Origin: Clostridium neonatale
GTDB taxonomy: Bacteria > Bacillota > Clostridia > Clostridiales > Clostridiaceae
Assembly (NCBI RefSeq): GCF_001458595.1
Contig: NZ_LN890327.1
Coordinates: 487,769-551,768 of the forward strand
DNA length: 64,000 nt
Reading direction: 5' to 3'
Shown here: in pieces, positions 50,016 to 59,273 of the stretch
Layout of the letters: every line of letters begins with the position of its first letter
Position numbering within the stretch: position 1 is the stretch's first letter
Translations under genes and position numbers: made by a program
The notes under the pieces: model-generated
Told to the model about the DNA's origin: nothing
Databases searched by the model: none
The model's input: only the letters and a program-made list of their open reading frames with translations

Positions 50016-51314
50016 ATGGCAGAGTATAAATTTGATACCTTAAAAGTAAGGGCAGGATACAATCCTAAAGATCACAATGATGCGGTTTCAGTACCTATAT
50101 ATTCAACTGCATCTTATGAAATTGGAGATGCACTTAGATTTGAAAGAATCGCAGCTGGAGAAGAAAATGGACATCTTTATAGCAGATTATCAAATCCAAC
50201 TGTAGCAGTTTTAGAAGAAAGGGTAAATGAACTTGAAGGCGGAGTAGCAGCAGTTGCAGTAGCATCTGGAATGGCTGCAATAACTTATTCATTACTTGCA
50301 GTAACTGAGAGAGGTGGAAGAATATTAACAACACAACAGTTATATGGTGGAACAATATACAACTTAGATAGTTTATTACCTAAGTTTGGAGTCAAAATTG
50401 ATAAGGTGAAAAATGATAGCAGTATAGATGAATTTAGAAAAAATATAAGAGATGATACAAAAGCAATCTTTGTAGAATCTATTAGTAATCCAAGAGCAGT
50501 CATTAGTGATATCGAAGCACTTGCAGAACTCGCCCATGAGCATAATATTCCTCTTATTGTTGATAATACATTTGCTACACCATATTTATTTAATCCAATT
50601 AGATTTGGTGCAGATATTGTTGTACATTCAGCAACAAAAGCTTTAAATGGTCATGGAAATACTATTGGTGGAATTGTAGTAGATAGTGGTAATTTTGATT
50701 GGAATAATGGAAAATTCCCTCAATTCAATGAACCTGATGTAATGCTCAAAGATCTTCAGGGAAAAAATCGTTCTTTTAATGAGATGTTTGGAAATTCAGC
50801 ACTTGCAGGAAAGATAAGATTAGATTATGTTACTAATTTTGGAGCTGTAATAAGTCCTTTCAGTGCATATTTAATATTATTAGGAATTGAAACACTTTCA
50901 GAAAGAGTTGATAAGCAGGTTGCTAATGCTAGAAAAATAGTAAATTTTCTTAAAACAAGTGATGCAGTAAAGTGGATAAGATATCCTGAACTTGAAGATA
51001 GTCAATATAAGAAATTGGCAGATAAATATTATAAAAAAGGAGTGGGATCAACATTTTCATTTGGATTTAATGGAAATGCAGATCAAATTTATAAATTAAT
51101 TGACTCAGTAGAATTGTTTAGTTATCAGGCCAATGTTGGAGATGCACGTTCTTTAATTGTAAATGTTCAAAAGACAACTCATGGTGAGTTAAGTGAAGAA
51201 GAATTTAAGCTTGCAGATATACCAGAAGAAACAATAAGGCTTTCAATAGGACTTGAAGATCCAGAAGATTTAATAAATGATTTGAAACAAGCTTTTAAAA
51301 AGGCTTTATCTTGA
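50016..51314 (+). CDS. O-acetylhomoserine aminocarboxypropyltransferase (MetY-type)
   Basis: PLP enzyme of the Cys/Met metabolism family, 432 residues. PLP Lys lies in VVHSATKALNGHGNTIGG; also YSRLSNPTVAVLEERV and VASGMAAITYSLLA. The insert around residues 225-260 and the length are typical of MetY rather than MetB/MccB. It can join methanethiol or sulfide to O-acetylhomoserine, giving methionine or homocysteine. Its place between the NifK-like and NifH-like genes mirrors the MetY partner of Mar systems. ATG 50016 has GAGGAGG 7 nt upstream; ATG 50010 is too close. Confidence 0.9.
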   Translation: MAEYKFDTLKVRAGYNPKDHNDAVSVPIYSTASYEIGDALRFERIAAGEENGHLYSRLSNPTVAVLEERVNELEGGVAAVAVASGMAAITYSLLAVTERGGRILTTQQLYGGTIYNLDSLLPKFGVKIDKVKNDSSIDEFRKNIRDDTKAIFVESISNPRAVISDIEALAELAHEHNIPLIVDNTFATPYLFNPIRFGADIVVHSATKALNGHGNTIGGIVVDSGNFDWNNGKFPQFNEPDVMLKDLQGKNRSFNEMFGNSALAGKIRLDYVTNFGAVISPFSAYLILLGIETLSERVDKQVANARKIVNFLKTSDAVKWIRYPELEDSQYKKLADKYYKKGVGSTFSFGFNGNADQIYKLIDSVELFSYQANVGDARSLIVNVQKTTHGELSEEEFKLADIPEETIRLSIGLEDPEDLINDLKQAFKKALS

Positions 51315-51506
51315 AATCAGATTAAATAGATCAACAATATATATTTAACCATAACTGAATGCGATTATAGAATTATCTCTAAAATAAATTATTGTATGTA
51401 ATTAACCGCACATAGAAATAATTTTTTAAGATTAAAGGCTATATAGATAATATCTAAATAGGCATAATAGCCAATTAGATAAAAGTTTATAATAAAAAAA
51501 TTATAG

Positions 51507-52379
<873 letters not shown>

Positions 52380-52518
52380 ACAGTGACAATTAATAAGTAA
52401 TAGTTTGATTATGAGTAATGAGATTTTCTTTAAAGTGCAAATAAGAATGATTTTATATGAGAATTAAACTGTCAACTATTAACTGTCTAGTGTCAATTTA
52501 ATAAGGGGGTGATATTTA

Positions 52519-53298
52519 ATGATATCAGTAAAGAATATAAGTAAAACATTTAATACTCCAACAGGCAAGGTAGAAGTTTTAAAAAATGTAAATTTAGAAG
52601 TAGAAGATGGAGATGTTTTTGGAGTAGTAGGATTTAGTGGTGCAGGAAAATCGACTTTAATTAGATGCTTGAATGGTCTTGAAAAAGTAGATTCTGGAAC
52701 AATAATTGTTGGAGAAAATGAAATAACAAAGTTAGATAGGAAGCAGCTTAGAAACGCAAGAAAGAAAATAGGAATGATATTTCAGCAATTTAATTTATTT
52801 GATTCAAAAACTGTTTATGAAAATATTGCTTTCCCATTAGAAATTTCAGGATACAAAAAGGAAAACATAAGAGAACGGGTTGAAGAAATATTAGATCTAG
52901 TAGAATTATCAGAAAAAAGAGATTCTTATCCACTTCAATTAAGTGGAGGACAAAAGCAAAGAGTAGGCATAGCGAGAGCACTGGCAAATGAACCAGATGT
53001 ACTTTTAAGTGATGAAGCAACTTCAGCATTAGATCCACAAACAACATATTCAATTCTAGAGCTTTTGAGAAGTATAAATAAAAAGTTAAATCTGACAATA
53101 GTAATAATAACTCATGAATTAGATGTATTAAGATATGCAACTAATAATATGGTTGTTTTAGAAAATGGACAAATTGTAGAAGTAGGAAGTACTGAAAGTT
53201 TATTTTTAAACCCTAAAAGTGATACACTAAAGAATTTTATAAGTATTACAGAAAGTTTTAATAAAAATAAGAGCTTTGTTGGAGGTGAAGGAATATGA
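52519..53298 (+). CDS. metN: MetN-type ABC transporter ATPase without NIL domain
   Basis: 259 residues. Walker A GFSGAGKST, signature LQLSGGQKQRVGIARAL, Walker B DVLLSDEATSALDPQT, all standard for methionine-uptake MetN ATPases. It stops about where the family's C-terminal ligand-sensing NIL/ACT domain should begin; usual length is near 340. Import may thus lack substrate trans-inhibition. Its stop overlaps the next start by 4 nt. Substrate may be methionine or another sulfur compound that feeds the nitrogenase-like enzyme. Confidence 0.88.
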   Translation: MISVKNISKTFNTPTGKVEVLKNVNLEVEDGDVFGVVGFSGAGKSTLIRCLNGLEKVDSGTIIVGENEITKLDRKQLRNARKKIGMIFQQFNLFDSKTVYENIAFPLEISGYKKENIRERVEEILDLVELSEKRDSYPLQLSGGQKQRVGIARALANEPDVLLSDEATSALDPQTTYSILELLRSINKKLNLTIVIITHELDVLRYATNNMVVLENGQIVEVGSTESLFLNPKSDTLKNFISITESFNKNKSFVGGEGI

Positions 53299-53963
53299 GT
53301 GGTGATTTATTAAAGATGCTTTTAAATGGAACTAAGGAAACTTTATATATGGTTTCAATTTCATCAATAATTGCGTTAATATTAGGCATCCCTATAGGGA
53401 TATCATTGGTTGTTACTGATAAAGGTGGAATATATCCATTGATTAAAGTAAATAAGGTAATAGGGATATTTATAAATATTATAAGATCAATGCCAGAGAT
53501 GATTCTAATAATAATATTGCTTCCTTTAGCAAAGTTGATTGTTGGAACAACACTTGGAGCAAATGCAGCAATAATATCAATATCAATAGGTTCAGCACCG
53601 CTTATTGCAAGAATAATAGAAAATAGTTTGAAGGAAATAGAATTTGGGAAAATAGAAGCAGCAGAGGCAATGGGAGCTACTTCTTTTGAAATAATAACTA
53701 AAGTTTTAATACCTGAAGCACTTCCATCGATTATTAGAGGAATAACAATAGCTATTATTGGAATAGTTGGATTTACAGCAATTGCAGGAGCAATAGGTGC
53801 AGGTGGATTAGGCAGTTTGGCTATAAGATTTGGATATCAGAGGTTTCGTACAGATATACTTATTGGAACAGTTTTAATATTATTAGTGGTTGTGCAGTTA
53901 CTTCAGTTTATTGGGGATTTTATAGCGAGATTAATAAATAAAAAGAGATATAAATTTGAATAA
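53295..53963 (+). CDS. metI: MetI-type ABC transporter permease
   Basis: 222 residues, about five to six membrane helices, with the EAA-type coupling loop (EAAEAMGATSFEIITKVLIPEALP) described here as starting at EAAEAMGA near residue 125. Family: D-methionine-type permeases. It overlaps metN by ATGA and is followed after 21 nt by the lipoprotein gene. Confidence 0.92.
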   Translation: MSGDLLKMLLNGTKETLYMVSISSIIALILGIPIGISLVVTDKGGIYPLIKVNKVIGIFINIIRSMPEMILIIILLPLAKLIVGTTLGANAAIISISIGSAPLIARIIENSLKEIEFGKIEAAEAMGATSFEIITKVLIPEALPSIIRGITIAIIGIVGFTAIAGAIGAGGLGSLAIRFGYQRFRTDILIGTVLILLVVVQLLQFIGDFIARLINKKRYKFE

Positions 53964-53984
53964 TGAGTAAGAGGAGAGATTAAA

Positions 53985-54839
53985 ATGAAAAAGAAAATTA
54001 TATCAGCTTTAGCAATAGGAATCTTAGCAATAGGAATTTTGGCAGGTTGCACAAATTCATCATCAAAAGATAATGGAAAGTCAAATAACAGTAATGGGAA
54101 AACAGAGAGTGCTAGCGAAGAAAAAACAATTAAAGTTGGAGCAGCACTGACTCCACATGCAGAAATATTAGAATTTGTAAAACCAAAACTTAAGGAAAAA
54201 GGAATAAATTTAGAAATTGTAACTTTGGATGATGAAAATGGATTGAATCCAGCATTAGATGAAAAGCAAATTGATGCTAATTATTTTCAACATCTTCCGT
54301 ATTTAGAGTCAGTAGAAAAAGAAAAGGGATATGATTTTAAGGTTGCAGGAAAAATCCATGTAGAGCCTATTGGATTTTATTCAAACTCAATCAAATCTTT
54401 AGATGAATTAAAGGATGGTGATAAGATTGGAATACCTAATAGTCCATCCAATGAATATAGAGCTTTAAAATTACTTGAAAAGAACGGAGTAATAAAATTA
54501 AAGGATGGATTGGCTGATTACAGTGCCACACCTGATGATATAATTGAAAATCCAAAGAATCTAGAATTTATTGAGGCAGAAGCAGTTCAACTTCCTAGAT
54601 CACTTGATGATTTAGCTGGAGCTGTAATAAATACTAATGTGGTGCTTGAAGCTGGTATGAAAACAGATTCAGCAATTGTAAGAGAAGAAGGTGATTCACC
54701 ATATGCCAATATTGTTGTAGTTAGAAATGGTGATGAAAATAGAGAAGAAATAAAAGCATTAATTGAAGCATTGACTACCGATGATGTAAAGAACTTTATA
54801 AAAGAAAAGTATGGATCAGCAGTTGTTCCAGCATTTTAA
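53985..54839 (+). CDS. metQ: MetQ/NlpA-family substrate-binding lipoprotein
   Basis: 284 residues. Signal peptide with lipobox (ILAGC, Cys ~22), a Ser/Asn-rich tether, then an NlpA fold: VGAALTPHAEILEFVKP, EKQIDANYFQHLPYLE, KIGIPNSPSNEYRAL. These are features of MetQ-type binders of methionine and relatives. AGGAGAG precedes the ATG. Third gene of the transporter. Confidence 0.92.
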   Translation: MKKKIISALAIGILAIGILAGCTNSSSKDNGKSNNSNGKTESASEEKTIKVGAALTPHAEILEFVKPKLKEKGINLEIVTLDDENGLNPALDEKQIDANYFQHLPYLESVEKEKGYDFKVAGKIHVEPIGFYSNSIKSLDELKDGDKIGIPNSPSNEYRALKLLEKNGVIKLKDGLADYSATPDDIIENPKNLEFIEAEAVQLPRSLDDLAGAVINTNVVLEAGMKTDSAIVREEGDSPYANIVVVRNGDENREEIKALIEALTTDDVKNFIKEKYGSAVVPAF

Positions 54840-54919
54840 TAAGTAATAAGTTAATTATAATAGAGAAAAAGTTAAAAGTGAAAATTAATATTAAATATCA
54901 TTTTAAAAGGAGGATTTAG

Positions 54920-55270
54920 ATGTCTTATAAAGTAGCATTTGCAAGTACTGATGGAAAAGTTGTAAATGAACATTTTGGACGAGCTAGGCAATTTCATATT
55001 GTTGAAATAGATGATAAAGATTATAAGTTTATTGAAAGTAGAGAGAATATACCTCCTTGCAATGATTTCCAGCATACAGAAGATGGAATAATAAATTCAA
55101 TAAAACTTATAGAAGACTGTAAAGCAGTATTTATAGCTAGAATTGGACAAGGTGCTTTAAATGAGGTTGAAGCAAGTGGAATACAAGCTATAGAAGCACC
55201 TTATTTTATAGAAGATATAATAGATAATTTGATAAATTCAAAAGTTAAATTATTTGATGAAAGGGAGTGA
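54920..55270 (+). CDS. NifX/NafY-type dinitrogenase cofactor biosynthesis protein
   Basis: 116 residues, single NifX-like domain: KVAFASTDGKVVNEHFGRA at the start (the HFGRA motif binds cofactor precursors) and FIARIGQGALNEVEASGI. In many NifB proteins this domain is fused to the radical SAM part; here it is a separate gene 6 nt before the NifB-like gene. Likely carries the iron-sulfur cofactor to component 1. AGGAGG precedes the ATG. Confidence 0.9.
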   Translation: MSYKVAFASTDGKVVNEHFGRARQFHIVEIDDKDYKFIESRENIPPCNDFQHTEDGIINSIKLIEDCKAVFIARIGQGALNEVEASGIQAIEAPYFIEDIIDNLINSKVKLFDERE

Positions 55271-55276
55271 TGGCAA

Positions 55277-56200
55277 GTGGAAAAACTAGCGATTGTGAAA
55301 GAGCCTAAAAATAATAGACATCATAAAGATGAAAAGTTTAAACATCTTGCAAAGACTCATCCATGTTTAGGAGGAGAAGCACATTTTAAATATGGTAGAA
55401 TTCATTTGCCTGTAAGTCCTGAATGTAATATTCAATGTAAGTTTTGTAAGCGGGGGTTTAATAAATCAGAAGTGCGTCCAGGGGTTAGTTCATTACTTTT
55501 GAAGCCAGAAGAAGCCGTAAAGACTGTACAGAAAGCATTGGAGTTATGTCCTGAGATCAGAGTAGCAGGAATTGCAGGCCCAGGAGATACATTAGCTACT
55601 GATTTGGCGTTAGAAACATTTGAACTTATTAAGAAAGAATTTCCTCATCTTGTTAATTGTTTAAGTACAAATGGATTACGTTTAGAAGAAAAAGCAGAGC
55701 GAATAGTTAAAGCTGGTGTGCAAACATTAACTGTTACAGTTAATGCTGTAGATCCAGAAATCCTTAAAGATATATGTTCATTTGTTATTGATGAAAACGG
55801 AAATAAACTTGAAGGTATTGAAGGAGCGAAAAAATTAATAGATGCACAGCTTAGAGGAATCAAGAAGATTAGTGAATTAGGTGTAATAGTGAAAATAAAT
55901 AGTGTTTTAGTACCAGGAATAAATGATAAGCATATTAAAGAAGTAGCAAGAGTTACAAAAGAATTAGGAGCTTCAATATTAAATATAATACCACTTATAC
56001 CTCAAAATGAATTGTCACACCTTAATGCTCCAACATGTGAAATGCTTGAGAGGGTAAGACAAGAGGCTGGTGAATATCTAGATGTATTCAGGCATTGTAA
56101 GTATTGTAGAGCAGATGCATGTGGTGTTCCGGGGAAGAATCAGGATATACATGGATTATTATATGATAAGGAAGTAGTAGAAACATTTTCACATGGTTAA
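55277..56200 (+). CDS. NifB-like radical SAM cofactor synthase (short form)
   Basis: 307 residues, NifB core only. The SAM cluster motif is CNIQCKFC (CxxxCxxC) within PVSPECNIQCKFCKRG; other NifB traits are HPCLGGEAHFKYGRIHLPV, GIAGPGDTLA and a C-terminal HCKYCRADACGVPG. NifB fuses 4Fe-4S clusters into the carbide-centred Fe8S9C precursor. Presence here means the component 1 enzyme likely uses a NifB-derived cofactor. Without nifE/nifN the cofactor may be used without further Mo/V maturation. GTG 55277 follows AAGGGAGTG. Confidence 0.92.
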   Translation: MEKLAIVKEPKNNRHHKDEKFKHLAKTHPCLGGEAHFKYGRIHLPVSPECNIQCKFCKRGFNKSEVRPGVSSLLLKPEEAVKTVQKALELCPEIRVAGIAGPGDTLATDLALETFELIKKEFPHLVNCLSTNGLRLEEKAERIVKAGVQTLTVTVNAVDPEILKDICSFVIDENGNKLEGIEGAKKLIDAQLRGIKKISELGVIVKINSVLVPGINDKHIKEVARVTKELGASILNIIPLIPQNELSHLNAPTCEMLERVRQEAGEYLDVFRHCKYCRADACGVPGKNQDIHGLLYDKEVVETFSHG

Positions 56201-56208
56201 GGATCTAG

Positions 56209-56250
56209 TAAAAGGGTAGCTTCGATAGATTCAAAGTTATCCTTTTAATT
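56209..56250 (+). terminator. Terminator after NifB-like gene
   Basis: Ten-bp stem with one G-U pair (56209-56218 with 56238-56247), modest T tail. Confidence 0.6.
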
Positions 56251-56263
56251 TAGTTTTTAATTA

Positions 56264-56403
56264 TTAGTTAATTAAGTTTAAAAACTGCGTAACTCTATCA
56301 TTTGATGAATTATTTAAATCTTAACAGCGACCTTCTTCAATGATTTTGCCATAATTAACAAATACAATTTTATCGTATTTTTGCATCTGAGATGATAGTG
56401 TAC
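56264..56403 (-). pseudogene. Remnant of an amino-acid ABC transporter ATPase C-terminus
   Basis: Minus-strand translation from 56403 reads TLSSQMQKYDKIVFVNYGKI and IEEGRC, then a stop, then DLNNSSNDRVTQFLNLIN and a final stop. This is the end of a GlnQ-type ABC ATPase (usual: ...GKIIEEG...NP...FL...). The in-frame TAA after GRC and the absence of everything upstream make it a relic. It lies between the NifB-like gene and a broken T-box, a sign of deletion. Confidence 0.6.
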
Positions 56404-56404
56404 A

Positions 56405-56480
56405 AAACAGTTATTTATAACAATGGGAGTGAAATTGTGGATTTAATCAGCCTTTGTAATTTTAATTACAGAGGCTGATT
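56405..56480 (+). promoter_or_regulatory. Decayed 3' part of a T-box leader upstream of dcyD
   Basis: GGGAGTGAAATTGTGG (from 56425) resembles the T-box AGTGGAATCGTGG of the leader at 58010. It is followed by a hairpin of about 15 bp (AATCAGCCTTTGTAA pairing with TTACAGAGGCTGATT, one G-U) that matches that leader's terminator. Stem I is missing; the ABC relic is there instead. Probably a dead T-box or one that only terminates. Confidence 0.65.
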
Positions 56481-56644
56481 ATTTATAGAATATATCATAA
56501 AGATATCCTTATGATAAAGAAATGTGAAATTGAAGTAAACTAAAATTTAAGAAATATTTGGGAGAGGTGTGTGAAATGTTTTTTTATTGATTACGATAAT
56601 AATATTAAGAAATAATAAAATATAGAAAGTGGAGGAATGATTTA

Positions 56645-57664
56645 ATGAAAATAGAGGAATTAAAACAAAAATTAAATAATCTTGCAAGAGTAAAACTAGG
56701 CTTTTTCCCAACACCTTTGCATAAATTAGAAAATTTATCAAAGGAGTTAGGTGTTAACTTATACTTAAAAAGAGATGATTTTTCTGGAATGAATCTTTTT
56801 GGTGGAAATAAAATAAGAAAACTTGAATATTTAATAGGAGATGCAGTTTCTAAAGGTTGTGAATATGTATTTACTTTTGGGGCTACTCAGTCAAATCATG
56901 CGATGCAAACAGCCACATCTTGCTGCAGATGTGGATTAAAACCTGTATTATACCTAGAAAGTATAGTTGAGCCAGATGAAAATGATGTACGATCTAATTT
57001 ATTGCTAGATAAAATTATGGGAGCTGAAATTCATATATTTGAAGAAGGTATTGACCTTATGAAAGAAGCTGAAAAACAAATTAATCAACTAGAAAGTGCA
57101 GGACACAAATGTTATGTAGTTCCAATGGGAGGAGCTAATGAAATAGGATCAACCGGATTTGTAGGTGGATATGCAGAATTAACAGAGCAGCTAAGTAAAA
57201 AAGGGATTGAAGCAGACTATATTTTTCATGCAACAGGAACAGGAGGAACATTAGCTGGATTAGTAGCAGGAAAGAAACTATTAAATTCTGGTACAGAAAT
57301 AATATCAATAGATGTAAGTGACAAAGATGAAGAATTCTATGAAAATGTAGCCAAGCTCGCAACTGAAACAATAAAAAGAGTTGGATTTGAGCAAATAATT
57401 ACAGGCAAGGATATAAATCATGATTTAGACTATTTTGGAAAAGGGTATGAGATACCAACAGAATTAGCAAGCAATGCTATAAAGCGATTAGCTAGAACAG
57501 AAGGAATATTAGCTGATCCTGTTTATTCAGGGAAAGCTTTCTCTGCATTAATTGATTATATAGAAAGAGGAAAAGTTAAACAAGGCAGTAATGTTGTTTT
57601 TTGGCATACAGGTGGATCGACAGCATTGTTTGCAGAAAAAGAAATAATAGGGGATTTATTTTAA
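56645..57664 (+). CDS. dcyD: D-cysteine desulfhydrase (ACC deaminase family)
   Basis: PLP enzyme that breaks D-cysteine to pyruvate, ammonia and sulfide. 339 residues: PTPLHKLENLSKELG, PLP Lys in LFGGNKIRKLEYL, the GATQSNHAMQTATSC loop, and GTGGTLAGLVAG. True ACC deaminases share the fold, so the exact substrate (D-Cys or other sulfur amino acid) is inferred from the sulfur context. GGAGGAATGATTTA precedes the ATG. It stands alone between a relic T-box and a terminator. Confidence 0.83.
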   Translation: MKIEELKQKLNNLARVKLGFFPTPLHKLENLSKELGVNLYLKRDDFSGMNLFGGNKIRKLEYLIGDAVSKGCEYVFTFGATQSNHAMQTATSCCRCGLKPVLYLESIVEPDENDVRSNLLLDKIMGAEIHIFEEGIDLMKEAEKQINQLESAGHKCYVVPMGGANEIGSTGFVGGYAELTEQLSKKGIEADYIFHATGTGGTLAGLVAGKKLLNSGTEIISIDVSDKDEEFYENVAKLATETIKRVGFEQIITGKDINHDLDYFGKGYEIPTELASNAIKRLARTEGILADPVYSGKAFSALIDYIERGKVKQGSNVVFWHTGGSTALFAEKEIIGDLF

Positions 57665-57682
57665 TAATTTAAAAATTGAGTT

Positions 57683-57713
57683 ATAAGACCATTGATTAGA
57701 ATGGTCTTATTTA
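57683..57713 (+). terminator. Terminator after dcyD
   Basis: Perfect 11-bp stem (57683-57693 with 57700-57710), 6-nt loop, TT tail. Confidence 0.7.
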
Positions 57714-57741
57714 CAATAAAACAAAAAAATAGAAAATAATG

Positions 57742-57770
57742 TTGACAATTATAATATGAAATCATATAAT
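57742..57770 (+). promoter_or_regulatory. Promoter of the mccB T-box
   Basis: TTGACA (57742-57747), 17-nt spacer, TATAAT (57765-57770): consensus sigma-A promoter. Confidence 0.85.
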
Positions 57771-58065
57771 AAAAATATAAATCATAGTAAATCAATAGGA
57801 ATAGTTGAATATATAATTGCGATGATAAGAAAAAGTATAATAAGGAAAATTTTCAGAGAGGAATTCTCGAAAACGGCTGAAAAGAATTCTAAATGGAACT
57901 TATTAGAATGCATCTTTGAGCACTGAGGTGAACATTTGTAGTAGTCTTAGCAGGTATGCCTGATATAGCATGAAATAAGATGTTATACATAAATTTATGT
58001 ATAATAATCAGAGTGGAATCGTGGATTTAATCTGCCTCTGTAATTTTAGTTACAGAGGTTTTTTT
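57771..58065 (+). promoter_or_regulatory. T-box leader (TGC, cysteine) in front of mccB-mccA
   Basis: T-box core AGAGTGGAATCGTGG at 58010-58024; terminator CCTCTGTAA/TTACAGAGG (58035-58043 with 58050-58058) then seven T. Specifier segment TTAGAATGCATC shows TGC at 57909-57911. mccBA operons in clostridia are known to be under cysteine T-box control, which fits. Confidence 0.92.
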
Positions 58066-58115
58066 GTTAATAAAATATATAAAAATCATGAAAATTTATA
58101 GGGGAGGAATATATT

Positions 58116-59273
58116 ATGAAAATAGAATCATTATTAGTACACGGAGGTATTGATGGAGATGAATTCACAGGAGCAGTAAATGTTCCTATATATCAAACAT
58201 CAACTTATAAGCAAGCTGGACTTGGAGATTATAAATATGAATATTCAAGGACAGGAAACCCAACAAGAGAAGCGTTGGAAAAAACTATTGCTACACTAGA
58301 AAATGGTGTTGGTGGACTTGCTTTTGGAAGTGGAATGGCAGCAATCACAGCTGTATTATCATTATTTAAAAGTGGAGATAAAATAATAATACCAAACAAT
58401 CTTTATGGTGGAACTTTTAGAGTTGTAGATAAAGTGTTTAAGAACTTTAATATTAATTATGAAATTGTGGATATTTCAAGATTAAGTGAAGTTAGAGAAG
58501 TATTAGAAGATAATAAGAATAATACGCCAATAAAAGCAATATTAATAGAGACTCCAACTAACCCACTTATGGATATAACAGATATTGAAGAAGTAAGTAT
58601 ATTAGCAAAGGAATTTGGTGCACTTACAGTAGTTGATAATACATTTATGTCACCTTATCTTCAAAGACCATTAGACTTTGGAGCAGATGTAGTTGTCCAT
58701 AGTGCAACTAAGTATTTAGGGGGACACAGCAATGTTGTTGCTGGGTTAATTGTAGTAAATGATCAGGAACTACTTGAAAAACTTCATTTTATTCAAAATT
58801 CAACAGGAGGAGTTCTTGGGCCATTTGATTCATTTATTTTACTTCAAGGAATAAAAACATTAGGAGTAAGATTGGATAGACATAATGAAAATGCAAGCAA
58901 AATAGCAGAGTTTTTATTAAATAGTAATTATGTATCAAAGATATATTATCCAGGACTCAAGGATTCTAAAGGATATGAAATACAAAAAAAGCAAGCATCA
59001 GGATTTGGCGGAATGATATCATTTGTTGTAGCAGATAATGTAGATTATAAAAAGTTTGTAAAAAGTTTAAAGCTTATAACACTTGCAGAAAGCTTAGGTG
59101 GAGTTGAATCATTAATATGCCATCCGGCAACTATGACACATGCGGCAATACCATATGAGATAAGACAAAAAGTGGGTATAGTGGACAATTTATTGAGATT
59201 ATCAGTTGGAATAGAAAATGTTGACGATTTAATAGATGATTTAAATAATGCATTTAAGGAGAGTTTGATGTAA
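58116..59273 (+). CDS. mccB: Cystathionine gamma-lyase / homocysteine gamma-lyase
   Basis: PLP enzyme splitting cystathionine to cysteine. 385 residues: YSRTGNPTREALEKTIATLE, AFGSGMAAITAVL, PLP Lys in VVHSATKYLGGHSNVVAG and SLGGVESLICHPATMTHA. MetB (synthase) has the same motifs; the pairing with an MccA-type gene behind a cysteine T-box decides for MccB. GGGGAGG precedes the ATG. Its TAA touches the ATG of the next gene without a gap. Confidence 0.9.
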   Translation: MKIESLLVHGGIDGDEFTGAVNVPIYQTSTYKQAGLGDYKYEYSRTGNPTREALEKTIATLENGVGGLAFGSGMAAITAVLSLFKSGDKIIIPNNLYGGTFRVVDKVFKNFNINYEIVDISRLSEVREVLEDNKNNTPIKAILIETPTNPLMDITDIEEVSILAKEFGALTVVDNTFMSPYLQRPLDFGADVVVHSATKYLGGHSNVVAGLIVVNDQELLEKLHFIQNSTGGVLGPFDSFILLQGIKTLGVRLDRHNENASKIAEFLLNSNYVSKIYYPGLKDSKGYEIQKKQASGFGGMISFVVADNVDYKKFVKSLKLITLAESLGGVESLICHPATMTHAAIPYEIRQKVGIVDNLLRLSVGIENVDDLIDDLNNAFKESLM

